NCBI GenBank assembly: GCA_028291405.1
Contig: JAQGID010000461.1
Coordinates: forward strand, 1-64,000
DNA from: Rhodospirillales bacterium
Lineage (GTDB): Bacteria > Pseudomonadota > Alphaproteobacteria > ATCC43930 > CGMCC-115725
DNA length: 64,000 bases
Reading direction: 5' to 3'
Below, piece by piece: positions 1-9,579 of the stretch. Under the pieces are notes generated by a model. The model was not told the origin of the DNA, did not search any database, and saw nothing but the letters and a program-made list of their open reading frames with translations. Numbering within the stretch: position 1 is the first letter of the stretch; each line of letters opens with the position of its first letter. The position numbers and the translations under genes were made by a program.

Positions 1-2
1 GC

Positions 3-557
3 AACCACGATAGACTCATCGAAGCGGCCGCCGCGGCCTTCGCCGCGAAGGGCGTCGACGCATCGCTCGAAGACATTGCCCGGCGGGCCGGCGTTGGCAT
101 CGGGACCCTCTACCGGCATTTCCCGACGCGCGAGCATCTTGTTGAGATCGTCTACCGCCGCGAGGTGGCGGCGCTGTGCGAGGCGGCCAAGGAGCTGGCG
201 CAGCGACATCCGCCGGACGTCGCGCTCGCGGAATGGATGCAGCGCTCGGTCGGCTATCTCGCCGCCAAGCGCGGCATGGCGAGCAGCCTGCGCATTCTCC
301 TCGATCAGGATTCGACGTTGTTCGCCGAAACATCGGACATGGTCCGCGCGGCGTTGCAGCAACTGATCGACGCCGCTGTCGCCGCCGGCACAATTCGCGG
401 CGACATCGACATCTCCGACATCTTCCAGATCTTGTCCGGCATCTATGCCGCGCCGGAGACGGCGGATTGGCAGCAGCGGTCGCATCGGCTCATCGCGCTG
501 CTGATGGATGGGCTGCGCTGGGGCGCCAAGCCGCTGGCACATCCTGGTAGCCGCTAG
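3..557 (+). CDS. TetR/AcrR family transcriptional regulator (5' end outside window)
   Basis: Frame 3 is open from the window edge: NHDRLIEAAAAAFAAKGVDASLEDIARRAGVGIGTLYRHFPTREHLVEIVY, a TetR HTH signature. Confidence 0.9.
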   Translation, partial: NHDRLIEAAAAAFAAKGVDASLEDIARRAGVGIGTLYRHFPTREHLVEIVYRREVAALCEAAKELAQRHPPDVALAEWMQRSVGYLAAKRGMASSLRILLDQDSTLFAETSDMVRAALQQLIDAAVAAGTIRGDIDISDIFQILSGIYAAPETADWQQRSHRLIALLMDGLRWGAKPLAHPGSR

Positions 558-784
558 TCTCGCGCCCTCGCCGACCGTCGGTGACTGGTGCATCGCGTGA
601 TCTCCTGCGCGCCCCGCCGTGTGAGCAGGCCGGTCGTCCGATCCCCGACGTCCTCCGACGACATTCGCCGCTTCGGGCTACCGGAAGATTGCACGGCGGC
701 CAGCGTTTGTTGCAGCCGTAGCAAGCGTGGCAGACGGAAGTTGCTTACCGTCCCTGGAGCGTTCTCCGACGCCAGGCTGATGCG

Positions 785-1348
785 TTATTTGGCGTAGCGC
801 AGGAATACGAGTTTCGCGATGCCGTAGCGGCGCTCGTCGAGGAGGGTGAAGCCGGCGGTGGGTGCGATTGCCTCCGCGGCGGGAACCTCGACGATCGCGA
901 GCGCATCGGGTGCCAGCCAGCCGGCGGCAGCAAGGCCGGCGAGGGCGGGGGCTGCGAGGCCTTTGTTATACGGCGGATCGAGGAAAGCTAGGGTGGCCGC
1001 GGCCGGCGCCTGCGGCGGGGCCGTGGCGTCGGCGACGATCACGCGGCTGCGAGCGTCCTCGCCGAGGGTCTGGATGTTGCGGCGGAGGGCGGCGAGGGCG
1101 GGGCGGGATTTCTCGAGGAAAATCGCCGCCGTGGCGCCGCGCGATAGGGCCTCGAGGCCGAAGGCGCCGGTGCCGGCGAAGGCGTCGAGCACGGTCGCGT
1201 CGGCATAGGCCGGGCCGGATGAAGCGAGATCGCCGTGCGCCAGGATGTTGAACAGCGCCTCGCGGGCGCGGTCGCTGGTCGGGCGGACGGCATCGCCCTC
1301 GGGCGCGAGCAGGGTCCGGCCGCGGTGCCTACCGGCGATGATCCGCAT
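785..1348 (-). CDS. rsmD: 16S rRNA (guanine966-N2)-methyltransferase RsmD
   Basis: MRIIAGRHRGRTLLAPEGDAVRPTSDRAREALFNIL start and FLDPPYNKG catalytic motif. Confidence 0.92.
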   Translation of the reverse strand: MRIIAGRHRGRTLLAPEGDAVRPTSDRAREALFNILAHGDLASSGPAYADATVLDAFAGTGAFGLEALSRGATAAIFLEKSRPALAALRRNIQTLGEDARSRVIVADATAPPQAPAAATLAFLDPPYNKGLAAPALAGLAAAGWLAPDALAIVEVPAAEAIAPTAGFTLLDERRYGIAKLVFLRYAK

Positions 1349-2141
1349 GGCCGGGAGCAATCGGGCGGCGCTTCGGCTTCGGCCCGTCACCGCTGCCGAG
1401 CTGGTCGGCGAGGACCTTGCCCGGCACCTCCTCGACGGCGCCGCGCTCGAGATTGCCGAGCTGGAAGGGACCGTAGGAGAGGCGGATGAGGCGGGTGACG
1501 CTGTAGCCGAGATGCTCGAGAACGCGGCGGATCTCGCGGTTGCGGCCCTCGCGCAGCCCGATCTCGAGCCAGGCGTTGCTGCCCTGCTTCTTCTCGAACT
1601 TGGCGTCGATCGGACCGTAGGCGACGCCCTCGACGGTGATGCCGTTCTTCAGCGCCGCAAGGGCATTGAGATCGACAAGGCCGTGGACGCGCACCTTGTA
1701 GCGGCGCAGCCAGCCGGTCGTCGGCAGCTCGAGCCGGCGCGCCAGCTCGCCGTCGTTGGTCAGCAGGATGAGTCCCTCGGAGTTGAGGTCGAGGCGGCCG
1801 ATGCTGATGACGCGCGGCAGCTCCGGCGGCAGCGCGCCGAAGATCGTCGGGCGGTCCATCTCGTCGCGATGGGTCGTCACCAGGCCCGCGGGCTTGTGAT
1901 AGCGCCACAGTCGCGCCGCCTCGGCGCGCGGCAGCTTGGCGCCGTCGACGCGGATGTCGCTCGCAGCGGTAACGACGACGGCGGGGCTGGTCAGGATGAC
2001 GCCGTCGACCTTGACGCGGCCCTCGGCGATCCAGCGCTCCGCGTCCCGCCGCGAGCAGAGGCCGGCGCGCGCCATCACCTTGGCGATCCGCTCGCCGGGT
2101 TTTTCGGGCGCGGTTTGGCTCTCGGCAGCCTCGTCGGTCAT
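1329..2141 (-). CDS. RluB-type rRNA pseudouridine synthase
   Basis: S4 domain (ERIAKVMARAGLCSRRDAERWI) and GRLDLNSEGLILLTNDGELARRL signature. Confidence 0.9.
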   Translation of the reverse strand: MTDEAAESQTAPEKPGERIAKVMARAGLCSRRDAERWIAEGRVKVDGVILTSPAVVVTAASDIRVDGAKLPRAEAARLWRYHKPAGLVTTHRDEMDRPTIFGALPPELPRVISIGRLDLNSEGLILLTNDGELARRLELPTTGWLRRYKVRVHGLVDLNALAALKNGITVEGVAYGPIDAKFEKKQGSNAWLEIGLREGRNREIRRVLEHLGYSVTRLIRLSYGPFQLGNLERGAVEEVPGKVLADQLGSGDGPKPKRRPIAPGHADHRR

Positions 2142-2145
2142 CGTC

Positions 2146-2856
2146 TCACCCGCAGGCGGCGACGAAGGCGGCGAAAATCGCCTCGTCGCCGCGGCTGATC
2201 GCGTACTCGGGATGCCACTGCACGCCGAGGCAGAAGCGATGACGTGGGTCCTCGATGCCCTCGATGACGCCGTCGCTGGCGATCGCATCGACGATCATGC
2301 CGGGCGCGACGTCCTTCACCGCCTGGTGATGCGCGCTGTTGACCGAAAGCTCCGCGGTGCCGGTGATGCGGTGGAGCAGGGTCCCCGGCGCGACGGCGAC
2401 GGTATGGCCGGGCTCGGTGCGCGGGTTCGGCTGCTCGTGCGCCAGCGCGTCAGGCACCTCGTCGGGGATGTGCTGGATCAGCGTGCCGCCGAGCGCGACA
2501 TTGAGCAGCTGCTGGCCGCCGCAGATGCCGAGGACCGGCTTATCGGCAGTGAGCGCGGCTCTCGTAATCGAGAGCTCGAACTGGGTGCGGCGGTCCTTGG
2601 TCGTGACCGCGGCGTGGCGCGTCGTCGCGCCGAACAGGGCCGGGTCGACGTCGAAGGCGCCGCCGGTCACGACGAGCCCGTCGATCCGGGCAAGATAGGC
2701 CGCAACCTGGTCGGGCTCGTGCGGCAGCAGGATCGGCAGTCCGCCGGCGCGAACGACGGCGGCGCAGTAGTTCTCGCGCAGCGCGTACCACGGCAGCTTG
2801 GAATAGCCGCCGGGCTGCTCGTAATCGAGGGTGAGGGCGATGACCGGTTGCGGCAT
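2146..2856 (-). CDS. Class I glutamine amidotransferase-like gamma-glutamyl hydrolase (peptidase C26/PuuD family)
   Basis: PVLGICGGQQLLNVALGGTLIQHIPDE nucleophile elbow; GVQWHPEY histidine motif. Confidence 0.85.
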   Translation of the reverse strand: MPQPVIALTLDYEQPGGYSKLPWYALRENYCAAVVRAGGLPILLPHEPDQVAAYLARIDGLVVTGGAFDVDPALFGATTRHAAVTTKDRRTQFELSITRAALTADKPVLGICGGQQLLNVALGGTLIQHIPDEVPDALAHEQPNPRTEPGHTVAVAPGTLLHRITGTAELSVNSAHHQAVKDVAPGMIVDAIASDGVIEGIEDPRHRFCLGVQWHPEYAISRGDEAIFAAFVAACG

Positions 2857-2983
2857 GCGGAGAAAGTTCTCGCTGGCGGGGGAAGACCGGCGGACTTTAG
2901 GCGCAAGCGCGTTGGCTCGCAACGTCGCGCTGGCCGCTCGCCGCAGGCCGAGTTGCGGCGAGCAGCCGGCCGAGCGGCGTCAG

Positions 2984-3403
2984 CTACATCGCCGGCTTCA
3001 GCATTCCCTGCGCCGTCGTCGCGTTCTTCTGGGCGGCGGCCATGTCGGTCTCCTTGAGGCCGTTCATCGCCTGTTGCATCGCCTGCTGCAGCGGCGCCTT
3101 CTTGGCGGCATCCGTGGTGTCGGGGATCGCGCCATTGCCCTGGTCCTTGCAGGGGTTGCCGGCGGCGGCATCGAAATTCGCGCCGCTCGGCCCGCCCAGG
3201 CAATTGACGACATGATGCAGGTGCATTTGCGTCGTCTTCATGTCCTTGGCTGCGGCGGCGAGGCCGGCGTGTTGGGCCGCCGTGCTGACCTCCTTGGCGG
3301 CATCCGCGTCGGCGGCGGCGGCCGGCGTGGCCGCGACGAATGCCAAGCCGCCACACGCCAGAACTAGAACGCCCAATTCTGCGAATCCGTGTCTTGCGCT
3401 CAT
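2984..3403 (-). CDS. Hypothetical secreted protein (139 aa)
   Basis: N-terminal signal peptide (LGVLVLACGGLAFVAATPAAAA), Ala/Lys-rich mature part. Confidence 0.65.
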   Translation of the reverse strand: MSARHGFAELGVLVLACGGLAFVAATPAAAADADAAKEVSTAAQHAGLAAAAKDMKTTQMHLHHVVNCLGGPSGANFDAAAGNPCKDQGNGAIPDTTDAAKKAPLQQAMQQAMNGLKETDMAAAQKNATTAQGMLKPAM

Positions 3404-3532
3404 CGTCGCCTCCCTCGGTGATTTTGGACCTTATGGCTGATCGCCACGCCGCGAGCTTGAGCCGAGAGAGGCGATGGATGCAAGCGATGCGGGCTCTCCA
3501 TCACGGCAACTTGAGAGCCACCGCTGTACGTC

Positions 3533-3575
3533 GAACGCCTCGGGAAGCCGCGATCGACGGCTCTCCGAGGCGTTC
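3533..3575 (-). terminator. Stem-loop just downstream of katA (no U-tract)
   Basis: GAACGCCTCGG (3533-3543) / CCGAGGCGTTC (3565-3575), perfect 11-bp arms; nested AGCCG/CGGCT stem; katA stop at 3586. Confidence 0.5.
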
Positions 3576-3585
3576 TCGAACCCGT

Positions 3586-5079
3586 CTATTCCGCTGCGGT
3601 CTTGACCTTCTCCAGACCAAGGCCGCGGGCGACGGCGGCGCCGAAGTCGGGATGCACTTTGTACCAGTGGCGCAGCATGCGCTCCTGGATCGGGCGCGGG
3701 TCGGCGATCCCCATGTTGGGGTTCGACATGCTGCCGACGATGTTGTCGACGAGGTTCTTCTTGCCGGTGTCGTCGAGCACCTTCTCCCAGAACAGCCGCG
3801 GCTGACCGTAGAGATCCTCGTCGTCGCCCTTGTAGGAGGCATAGCGATCGGCGTTGCCGTCGATGCGCAGCGGCGGCTCCTTCACCGTCGGATCCTGGAC
3901 CGGGCCGCCGAAGGAGTTCGGCTCGAAATCGACGCTGCCGCCGCCGTTGCCGTCGACCCGCAGGGTGCCGTCGCGGTGATAGACCGCCGCCTTGGCGTGC
4001 TTCGGCTGGTTCACCGGCACCTGATGGTAGTTGACGCCGAGCCGGTAGCGATGCGCGTCGGCATAGGAGAGGACGCGGTTCTGCAGCACCTTGTCGGGGC
4101 TGAAGCCGATGCCGGGCACGATGTTCGAGGGTTCGAAGGCAGCCTGCTCGACCTCCTCGAAATAATTGTCGACGTTCCTGTTGAGCTCCATGACGCCGAC
4201 CTCGATCAGGGGATAGTCGGCGTGCGGCCAGACCTTGGTCAGATCGAACGGATGGATCTTGTAGGTGTCGGCCTCACGTTCCGGCATGACCTGGATGAAA
4301 AGCTTCCATTTGGGGAACTCGCCGCGGTCGACGGCCTCGATCAGGTCGCGCGTCGAGTAGTCCGGATCGGCGCCGGTCATCGCAGCGGCGTCAGCGTCGC
4401 TGAAGTTCTTGATGCCCTGCTGCGTCTTGAAGTGGAACTTGACCCAGTAGCGTTCGCCGGCATTGTTCCACAGGCTGTAGGTGTGGCTGCCGAACCCGTC
4501 CATGAAGCGTGCCGAGACCGGCGTGCCGCGGTCGGAATAGAGGAACATGACCTGGTGGATCGCCTCGGGCGACAGGCTCCAATAGTCCCACCGGCGCCAA
4601 TGCGGCTTGAGATGCGTGCCGGGATCGCGCTTCTGGGTGTGGATGAAGTCGGAGAATTTCAGCGGATCGCGGATGAAGAAGATCGGCGTGTTGTTGCCGG
4701 TGAGGTCCCAGTTGCCCTCGTCGGTGTAGAATTTGAGAGCGAAGCCGCGCGGGTCGCGCGCCGTGTCGCCGGACCCGCTCTCGCCGCCGACCGTCGAGAA
4801 GCGCGCGAACATCGGCGTCGCTTTGCCGATCTTCTCGAATATCTTGGCGCGGGTGTATTTCGTAATGTCATGAGTTGCCGTAAAGGTGCCATAGCCGCCG
4901 TAGCCCTTGGCATGCACGACCCGCTCGGGGATCCGCTCGCGGTTGAAATGCGCCATCTTCTCGACGAGATGGAAATCCTGCATCAGCACCGGACCGCGCG
5001 GCCCGGCGGTCTGCGAATTCTGATTGTCGGGAACCGGGTTCCCGAAGGCCGTGGTGAGCCGTTGTGGCGTATCGCTCAT
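3586..5079 (-). CDS. katA: Monofunctional haem catalase KatA
   Basis: [78 protein letters not shown]. Confidence 0.96.
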   Translation of the reverse strand: MSDTPQRLTTAFGNPVPDNQNSQTAGPRGPVLMQDFHLVEKMAHFNRERIPERVVHAKGYGGYGTFTATHDITKYTRAKIFEKIGKATPMFARFSTVGGESGSGDTARDPRGFALKFYTDEGNWDLTGNNTPIFFIRDPLKFSDFIHTQKRDPGTHLKPHWRRWDYWSLSPEAIHQVMFLYSDRGTPVSARFMDGFGSHTYSLWNNAGERYWVKFHFKTQQGIKNFSDADAAAMTGADPDYSTRDLIEAVDRGEFPKWKLFIQVMPEREADTYKIHPFDLTKVWPHADYPLIEVGVMELNRNVDNYFEEVEQAAFEPSNIVPGIGFSPDKVLQNRVLSYADAHRYRLGVNYHQVPVNQPKHAKAAVYHRDGTLRVDGNGGGSVDFEPNSFGGPVQDPTVKEPPLRIDGNADRYASYKGDDEDLYGQPRLFWEKVLDDTGKKNLVDNIVGSMSNPNMGIADPRPIQERMLRHWYKVHPDFGAAVARGLGLEKVKTAAE

Positions 5080-5185
5080 GATTTACCCTTTCCGTTCAGG
5101 CGACGCTTTCGCGTCGAGAATGACGTGGGGGCGCCGACTGTCTTCTCCAACCTGCTCCCGCGGCACGACCGCCGTTAATCGATAC

Positions 5186-5202
5186 TTTAGAATTATTCTA
5201 AA
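5186..5202. promoter_or_regulatory. Irr/ICE-like operator in the katA-tadA divergent region
   Basis: TTTAGAAT-T-ATTCTAAA, perfect 8-bp arms around one base, in an AT-rich tract 107 bp upstream of katA. Confidence 0.65.
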
Positions 5203-5277
5203 AAAATTTGCGCTCATAATCGGAGCGTTCCATCCGAATCCTTTGTGTCGGGCTCTGCCCGGTGGTTTAACCCTGTG

Positions 5278-5757
5278 ATGCTGCCGCTCCCGTCACCTTT
5301 CATGTCGCTCGCCATGGCCGAGGCCGAGGCGGCGGCGGCGCGTGGCGAGGTGCCGGTCGGAGCCGTGCTGGTCGAGGCCGCTACAGGCAAGGTGATCGCG
5401 GCGGCGGGCAACGAGGTCGAGGCCTCGGGCGACGCGACGGCGCATGCCGAGATGCTCGTGCTGCGTCGTGCGGCGGCGGTGCGCGACGGGGCGCGGCTCG
5501 CCGGCTGTGATCTCTATGTGACGTTGGAGCCTTGCCCGATGTGTGCCGCCGCGATCGCGCTGGCGCGGTTGCGCCGGGTCTATTTCGCGGCCTACGACCC
5601 CAAGGGTGGCGGCGTCGAGCATGGGCCGCGGATCTTCGACCAGAAGGGCTGCAACCACCGGCCGGAAATTTACGGGGGTATCGGCGAGGCGCGGGGGGCT
5701 TCTCTGCTGCGTGACTTCTTTCGCGGCAAGCGCGACGAAAAAATGCCTAAATTTTAA
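5278..5757 (+). CDS. tadA: tRNA-specific adenosine deaminase (TadA family)
   Basis: TAHAEMLVLRRA and TLEPCPMCAAAIALARLRRVYFAAYDPKGG zinc-deaminase motifs. Confidence 0.92.
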   Translation: MLPLPSPFMSLAMAEAEAAAARGEVPVGAVLVEAATGKVIAAAGNEVEASGDATAHAEMLVLRRAAAVRDGARLAGCDLYVTLEPCPMCAAAIALARLRRVYFAAYDPKGGGVEHGPRIFDQKGCNHRPEIYGGIGEARGASLLRDFFRGKRDEKMPKF

Positions 5758-5785
5758 CAAATGCCCGAAAGTTGGGCGGCAAATC

Positions 5786-6136
5786 TTAGGCGTTCAGCGC
5801 TGCTAGGATGCGCTGCTCGGCCTGGATGAGACCGAAGGGCTTGAGCAACAGCTTCGTAGCGTCGGCCCCCTGACTGAGCGCCCATTCCTCGTCGCCGCTC
5901 ATGATCAGGGCCGGAATGCCGAGCTCCTCGGCGGCGCGGGTCAGCTCGATACCGTTCTCGCCTGGCAGCCTTGCATCGGTCAGCACGAGATCGACATGGT
6001 CCCGCAACAGCATGCTGCGCGCCACCGAGGCACGGCGGGCCACCGAGATGCGGTATTCCGGCCCGCTGAGGAAGCGGCGTAGCAGCTCGAGGATCGTCGG
6101 GTCGTCGTCGACGATAACGATATGCTTGCAGGACAT
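5786..6136 (-). CDS. Single-domain response regulator receiver protein
   Basis: HIVIVDDDPTILELLRRFL, LVLTDARLPGENGIEL, KPF; 116 aa, no output domain. Confidence 0.85.
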   Translation of the reverse strand: MSCKHIVIVDDDPTILELLRRFLSGPEYRISVARRASVARSMLLRDHVDLVLTDARLPGENGIELTRAAEELGIPALIMSGDEEWALSQGADATKLLLKPFGLIQAEQRILAALNA

Positions 6137-6211
6137 TACGGCACCCGGGCGGCAGAGGACGTCGAGAGGCTGCCTCGCAAGCGTCGTGCCACCGCTGGCG
6201 CGGGAGACTCT

Positions 6212-7423
6212 TCACGGCTTGGCGTTGAGCGAGCACGCCGGGTTCGGCGGCGGAAAGGCCTCGGCGCCGGGGATCGTCTGCAGGATGGTGTAGTAGTCCC
6301 AGGGGTATTTCGACTCCGCCGGCTTCTTGACCTGAACCAGTACGAGGTCGTGGACCATCAGCCCGTCGGGCCGCAGCGTGCCGTGGCGCGAGAAGAAGTC
6401 CTCGATCGGCGCCTCGCGCATCTTCGCCGCGACCTTGAGCGCGTCATCGGTGCCGCTCGCCGCGACGGCCTCGAGGTAATGCATCACCGACGAGTAGACG
6501 CCGGCCTGCCACATCGTCGGCATCTTGTTGAGCTTGGCGAAGAAGCGCTTCGACCAAGCGCGCGTCTGGTCGTCCATGTCCCAGTAGAACGACGTCGTCA
6601 GCAGCAGCCCCTGCGCCGCCTGCAGGCCCAGTGCGTGGACGTCGGTGATGAGGACGAGCAGCCCGGCCATTTGCTGGCCGCCCTCGAAGAGCCCGAATTC
6701 GCCGCCGAGTTTGATCGCGTTGGTATTGTCGGGCGGTCCGTTGGCGAGGCCGATGATTTTCGCCTTCGAGGCCTGCGCCTGCAGCACGAAGGAGGAAAGA
6801 TCGGTGGCGTTGAACGGATGCCGCACCGCGCCGACGACCTTGCCGCCGTTCGCGATGACGACCTTGGATGCGTCCTGCTCGAGCGACTGTCCGAAGGCGT
6901 AGTCGGCGGTCAGGAAGAACCAGCTGTCGCCGCCGCGCCGCGTCACCGCCTTCGCCGTGCCGGCGGCGAGCGCCGTTGAATCGAAGACCCATTGCATGCC
7001 GTAGGGCGAGCAGAACTTGCCGGTGAAATCGGAGGTGCCGGTGCCGTGCGTGATGAACAGCTTGTGCCGGTCGCGCGCGACCTCCTGCACGGCGAGCCCG
7101 ACCGCCGAGACCGGGACGTCGACGATCAGGTCGACCTGATCGGAATCGTACCATTGCCGCGCCAGTCCGGCGCCGATGTCGGCCTTGAGCTGGTGGCTGG
7201 CGGAGACCAACTCGATCGGAATGCCGGCGACCTTGCCGCCGAAATCGTCGATCGCCATCTGCGCCGCTGCGACCGAGCCCTTGCCGGTGGAATCCTCGGC
7301 CGGACCGGAGAGATCGGTGAGGACGCCGATCTTGACAAGCTTGTCGGAGATCTGGGCCGGCGCGGGTCGCGGCCCCGCCGCCAGGATGACGATAGCCAGC
7401 AGCCAGCTTGCGAAACGCAGCAT
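6212..7423 (-). CDS. ABC transporter substrate-binding protein (branched-chain amino acid type)
   Basis: Signal peptide; VKIGVLTDLSGPAEDSTGKGSVAAAQMAIDDFGGKVAGIPIELVSASHQ. Confidence 0.88.
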   Translation of the reverse strand: MLRFASWLLAIVILAAGPRPAPAQISDKLVKIGVLTDLSGPAEDSTGKGSVAAAQMAIDDFGGKVAGIPIELVSASHQLKADIGAGLARQWYDSDQVDLIVDVPVSAVGLAVQEVARDRHKLFITHGTGTSDFTGKFCSPYGMQWVFDSTALAAGTAKAVTRRGGDSWFFLTADYAFGQSLEQDASKVVIANGGKVVGAVRHPFNATDLSSFVLQAQASKAKIIGLANGPPDNTNAIKLGGEFGLFEGGQQMAGLLVLITDVHALGLQAAQGLLLTTSFYWDMDDQTRAWSKRFFAKLNKMPTMWQAGVYSSVMHYLEAVAASGTDDALKVAAKMREAPIEDFFSRHGTLRPDGLMVHDLVLVQVKKPAESKYPWDYYTILQTIPGAEAFPPPNPACSLNAKP

Positions 7424-7569
7424 CGGTTTCCTCCCGCCTCGGTTTGACACCGAATTACGAGATGGGACTGTGCATCGCAGGGTGGGGCTGGCGCAATCGA
7501 AACTCGTGGAGGACTGTGAGGGGTGCCGTTAGAGTGGGCGGGAAAAAATGCTTTGGGAGGAAGCCGATC

Positions 7570-8826
7570 ATGTCCGAGCTGCCGCCGATCACCTACGTCA
7601 AGACCAAGGGCGAGCCGATTACACGCCGCTGGGTGGAGCAGCGCTGGCTGCTCGATAACGTCATCAAGGCCAACGGCATCGACTGGGACCAGCCGCGCTC
7701 GATCTATCTCAACGCGCCGTGCGGGCTGGAGGCGAGCGCCGATTTCGCAGGGCTGCGCCAGCGCGTCCAGAAATACGCCGACGTGGCGAATGCCTTCGAC
7801 ACCGCGGCGCGGCGCCGCGAAGGCATCGCGAGGGCGGCCGAGGAAGCTGGCGAGACGGTGACGGCGCGCGAGAATTATTTCGTCGCCGCAATCCTCTGGG
7901 GCGCCGGGCAATGGCCCTTCGATCAGGCCGACGACAAGAACATCGCCTTCAATGAGCGCAAGCGGCAGTGTTATGGCAATTACGCGCGTCTCGCCGACCA
8001 TCGCGTCGAGCCGGTCGTCCTGCCGTTCCAGGGCAAGAGCCTGACCGCGTGGCTGCACCTGCCTTATGGCTATGCCGGCCGGCGGGTTCCGGTTGTCGTC
8101 GCGATCCCGGGAATGGACAGCTTCAAGGAGGGCTCGGTTGCGATGTACGGCGATCGCTGGCTCAACCGCGGCATGGCTGTCCTCGCGGTCGACGGTCCCG
8201 GCCAGTACGAGGCGCCGTTGCTCGGCGTCCATGTCAGCATCGCGGCTTGGCAGGAGGCGGCGAAGCTATGGGTCGATTGGCTGATCGCCCGCAAGGAGAT
8301 CGATCCCGAGCGGATCGGCCTCAACGGCAGCAGCTTCGGCTCGTTCTTCGCGACGATCGCGGCGGCGGCCGAGCCGCGCTACAGGGCAGTCGCAGTCTTC
8401 GCGACCTGCCTCGAGCCAGGCTGCCACGCGATCTTCGAGGAAGCCTCGCCGACCTTCAAGAAGCGCTTCATGTTCATGTCGGGAATCCTCGACGAGGCGG
8501 CATTCGACGAGTTCCGCCGCACGCTGACGTGGGAAGAGCACGCCGAGCGGATCAAATCGCCCTATCTATGCCTCGCCGGCGAATCCGACGAGCTGAGCCC
8601 GCTCGAGCATACCGAGCGGATGTTCGCGGCGATGACGGCGCCGCGCCAACTCGTCGTCTACATGGACGCGCGCCATGCGCTGGGCGGCGTGCCCTCGACC
8701 ATCCTCGGTCCGTCAACGGCGACGCTGCCGGCGAATTGGATGGCAGCGCGCCTCGCCGGCAAGAGTTGCGCCAGCGAGCGCTGGTTCGTCGACGGCGGCG
8801 GGCGGGTGACGAAGACCGCGCTTTAG
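7570..8826 (+). CDS. Alpha/beta hydrolase (FrsA/DUF1100-like)
   Basis: VPVVVAIPGMDSFKEG, GLNGSSFGSFFATIAAA nucleophile elbow, C-terminal Asp/His region. Confidence 0.8.
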   Translation: MSELPPITYVKTKGEPITRRWVEQRWLLDNVIKANGIDWDQPRSIYLNAPCGLEASADFAGLRQRVQKYADVANAFDTAARRREGIARAAEEAGETVTARENYFVAAILWGAGQWPFDQADDKNIAFNERKRQCYGNYARLADHRVEPVVLPFQGKSLTAWLHLPYGYAGRRVPVVVAIPGMDSFKEGSVAMYGDRWLNRGMAVLAVDGPGQYEAPLLGVHVSIAAWQEAAKLWVDWLIARKEIDPERIGLNGSSFGSFFATIAAAAEPRYRAVAVFATCLEPGCHAIFEEASPTFKKRFMFMSGILDEAAFDEFRRTLTWEEHAERIKSPYLCLAGESDELSPLEHTERMFAAMTAPRQLVVYMDARHALGGVPSTILGPSTATLPANWMAARLAGKSCASERWFVDGGGRVTKTAL

Positions 8827-8836
8827 GCCGGCCCGG

Positions 8837-9472
8837 TCAGTCCAGGCTCGAGATCTCGCAGACGTCGGCGGCGCTGCGCAGGTGCTGCGCGATATGCCGG
8901 ATGATCTCCTCCGCATTGAGATGGCGTCCGTGCATTAGCACGGCGAGCATCGCGAAGGTGGCGAGGACCAGCCGCCAGCGCGGCGCGATCTCGGGTGCCG
9001 CCGCGGTGCGAATCTGAAAGATCGCGACGCAGGTGAGGCCGATCGCCAGCCCTGCGACGACTTCGGAAGCCGTGTGGGCGTGCAGCAGGATCCGGCTGAT
9101 CGCGATGATCGCGATCAGGGCCGCCGCAGCAATCGCGAACGCGAAGCGCAACGCCGGGCGGCGGCCGGCGCCGAGCAGCAGGGCGCCGCAGCCATAGGCG
9201 GTCGTGCTGAAGGCGGTATGACCGCTTGGACTGCGGATCGCCAAGCCTGGTATCTCATGGCCGCAGGCATGGAAGCCGATCTTGACCGCCAGCGTGAGGA
9301 CGATGCAGACGGCGAGGCTGCAGGCAAGCACAAGCGCCGGCCGCCGCCAGCCGCTGAACCAAAGATAGGCGCAAAGCGCCAGCGATGCTGGAAGAAGCAG
9401 CGCCGAGTCGCCGAAATCGGTAATCGTCTGCAAGATGCTTTCAGTGCCCAACCGAGTGAAGCCGCCGATCAT
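8837..9472 (-). CDS. PAP2-family membrane phosphatase
   Basis: SPSGHTAFSTTAYG and ISRILLHAHTASEVVAGLAIG PAP2 motifs. Confidence 0.87.
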   Translation of the reverse strand: MIGGFTRLGTESILQTITDFGDSALLLPASLALCAYLWFSGWRRPALVLACSLAVCIVLTLAVKIGFHACGHEIPGLAIRSPSGHTAFSTTAYGCGALLLGAGRRPALRFAFAIAAAALIAIIAISRILLHAHTASEVVAGLAIGLTCVAIFQIRTAAAPEIAPRWRLVLATFAMLAVLMHGRHLNAEEIIRHIAQHLRSAADVCEISSLD

Positions 9473-9534
9473 GGCGCGAAATCCCTAACGCTTCGGAACG
9501 ATAGCGGTTCGGCATTGCAAGAAAGACGCCGCAA

Positions 9535-9573
9535 AATAAAAAATAGCCCGCCGGCGGGCCGATCCCGCCGGCG
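9535..9573 (-). terminator. Rho-independent terminator of the M20 amidohydrolase gene
   Basis: Perfect 10-bp stem CGCCGGCGGG (9549-9558)/CCCGCCGGCG (9564-9573), followed on the minus strand by TATTTTTTATTTT. Confidence 0.85.
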
Positions 9574-9579
9574 ATCAGG

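Noticed and set aside
588-797. 69-aa ORF after the TetR gene
   Set aside because: No recognisable motif or coding bias; partly antisense to the rsmD 3' end.
3340-5178. 612-aa plus-strand ORF
   Set aside because: Antisense shadow of katA in GC-rich DNA; katA is strongly conserved on the other strand.
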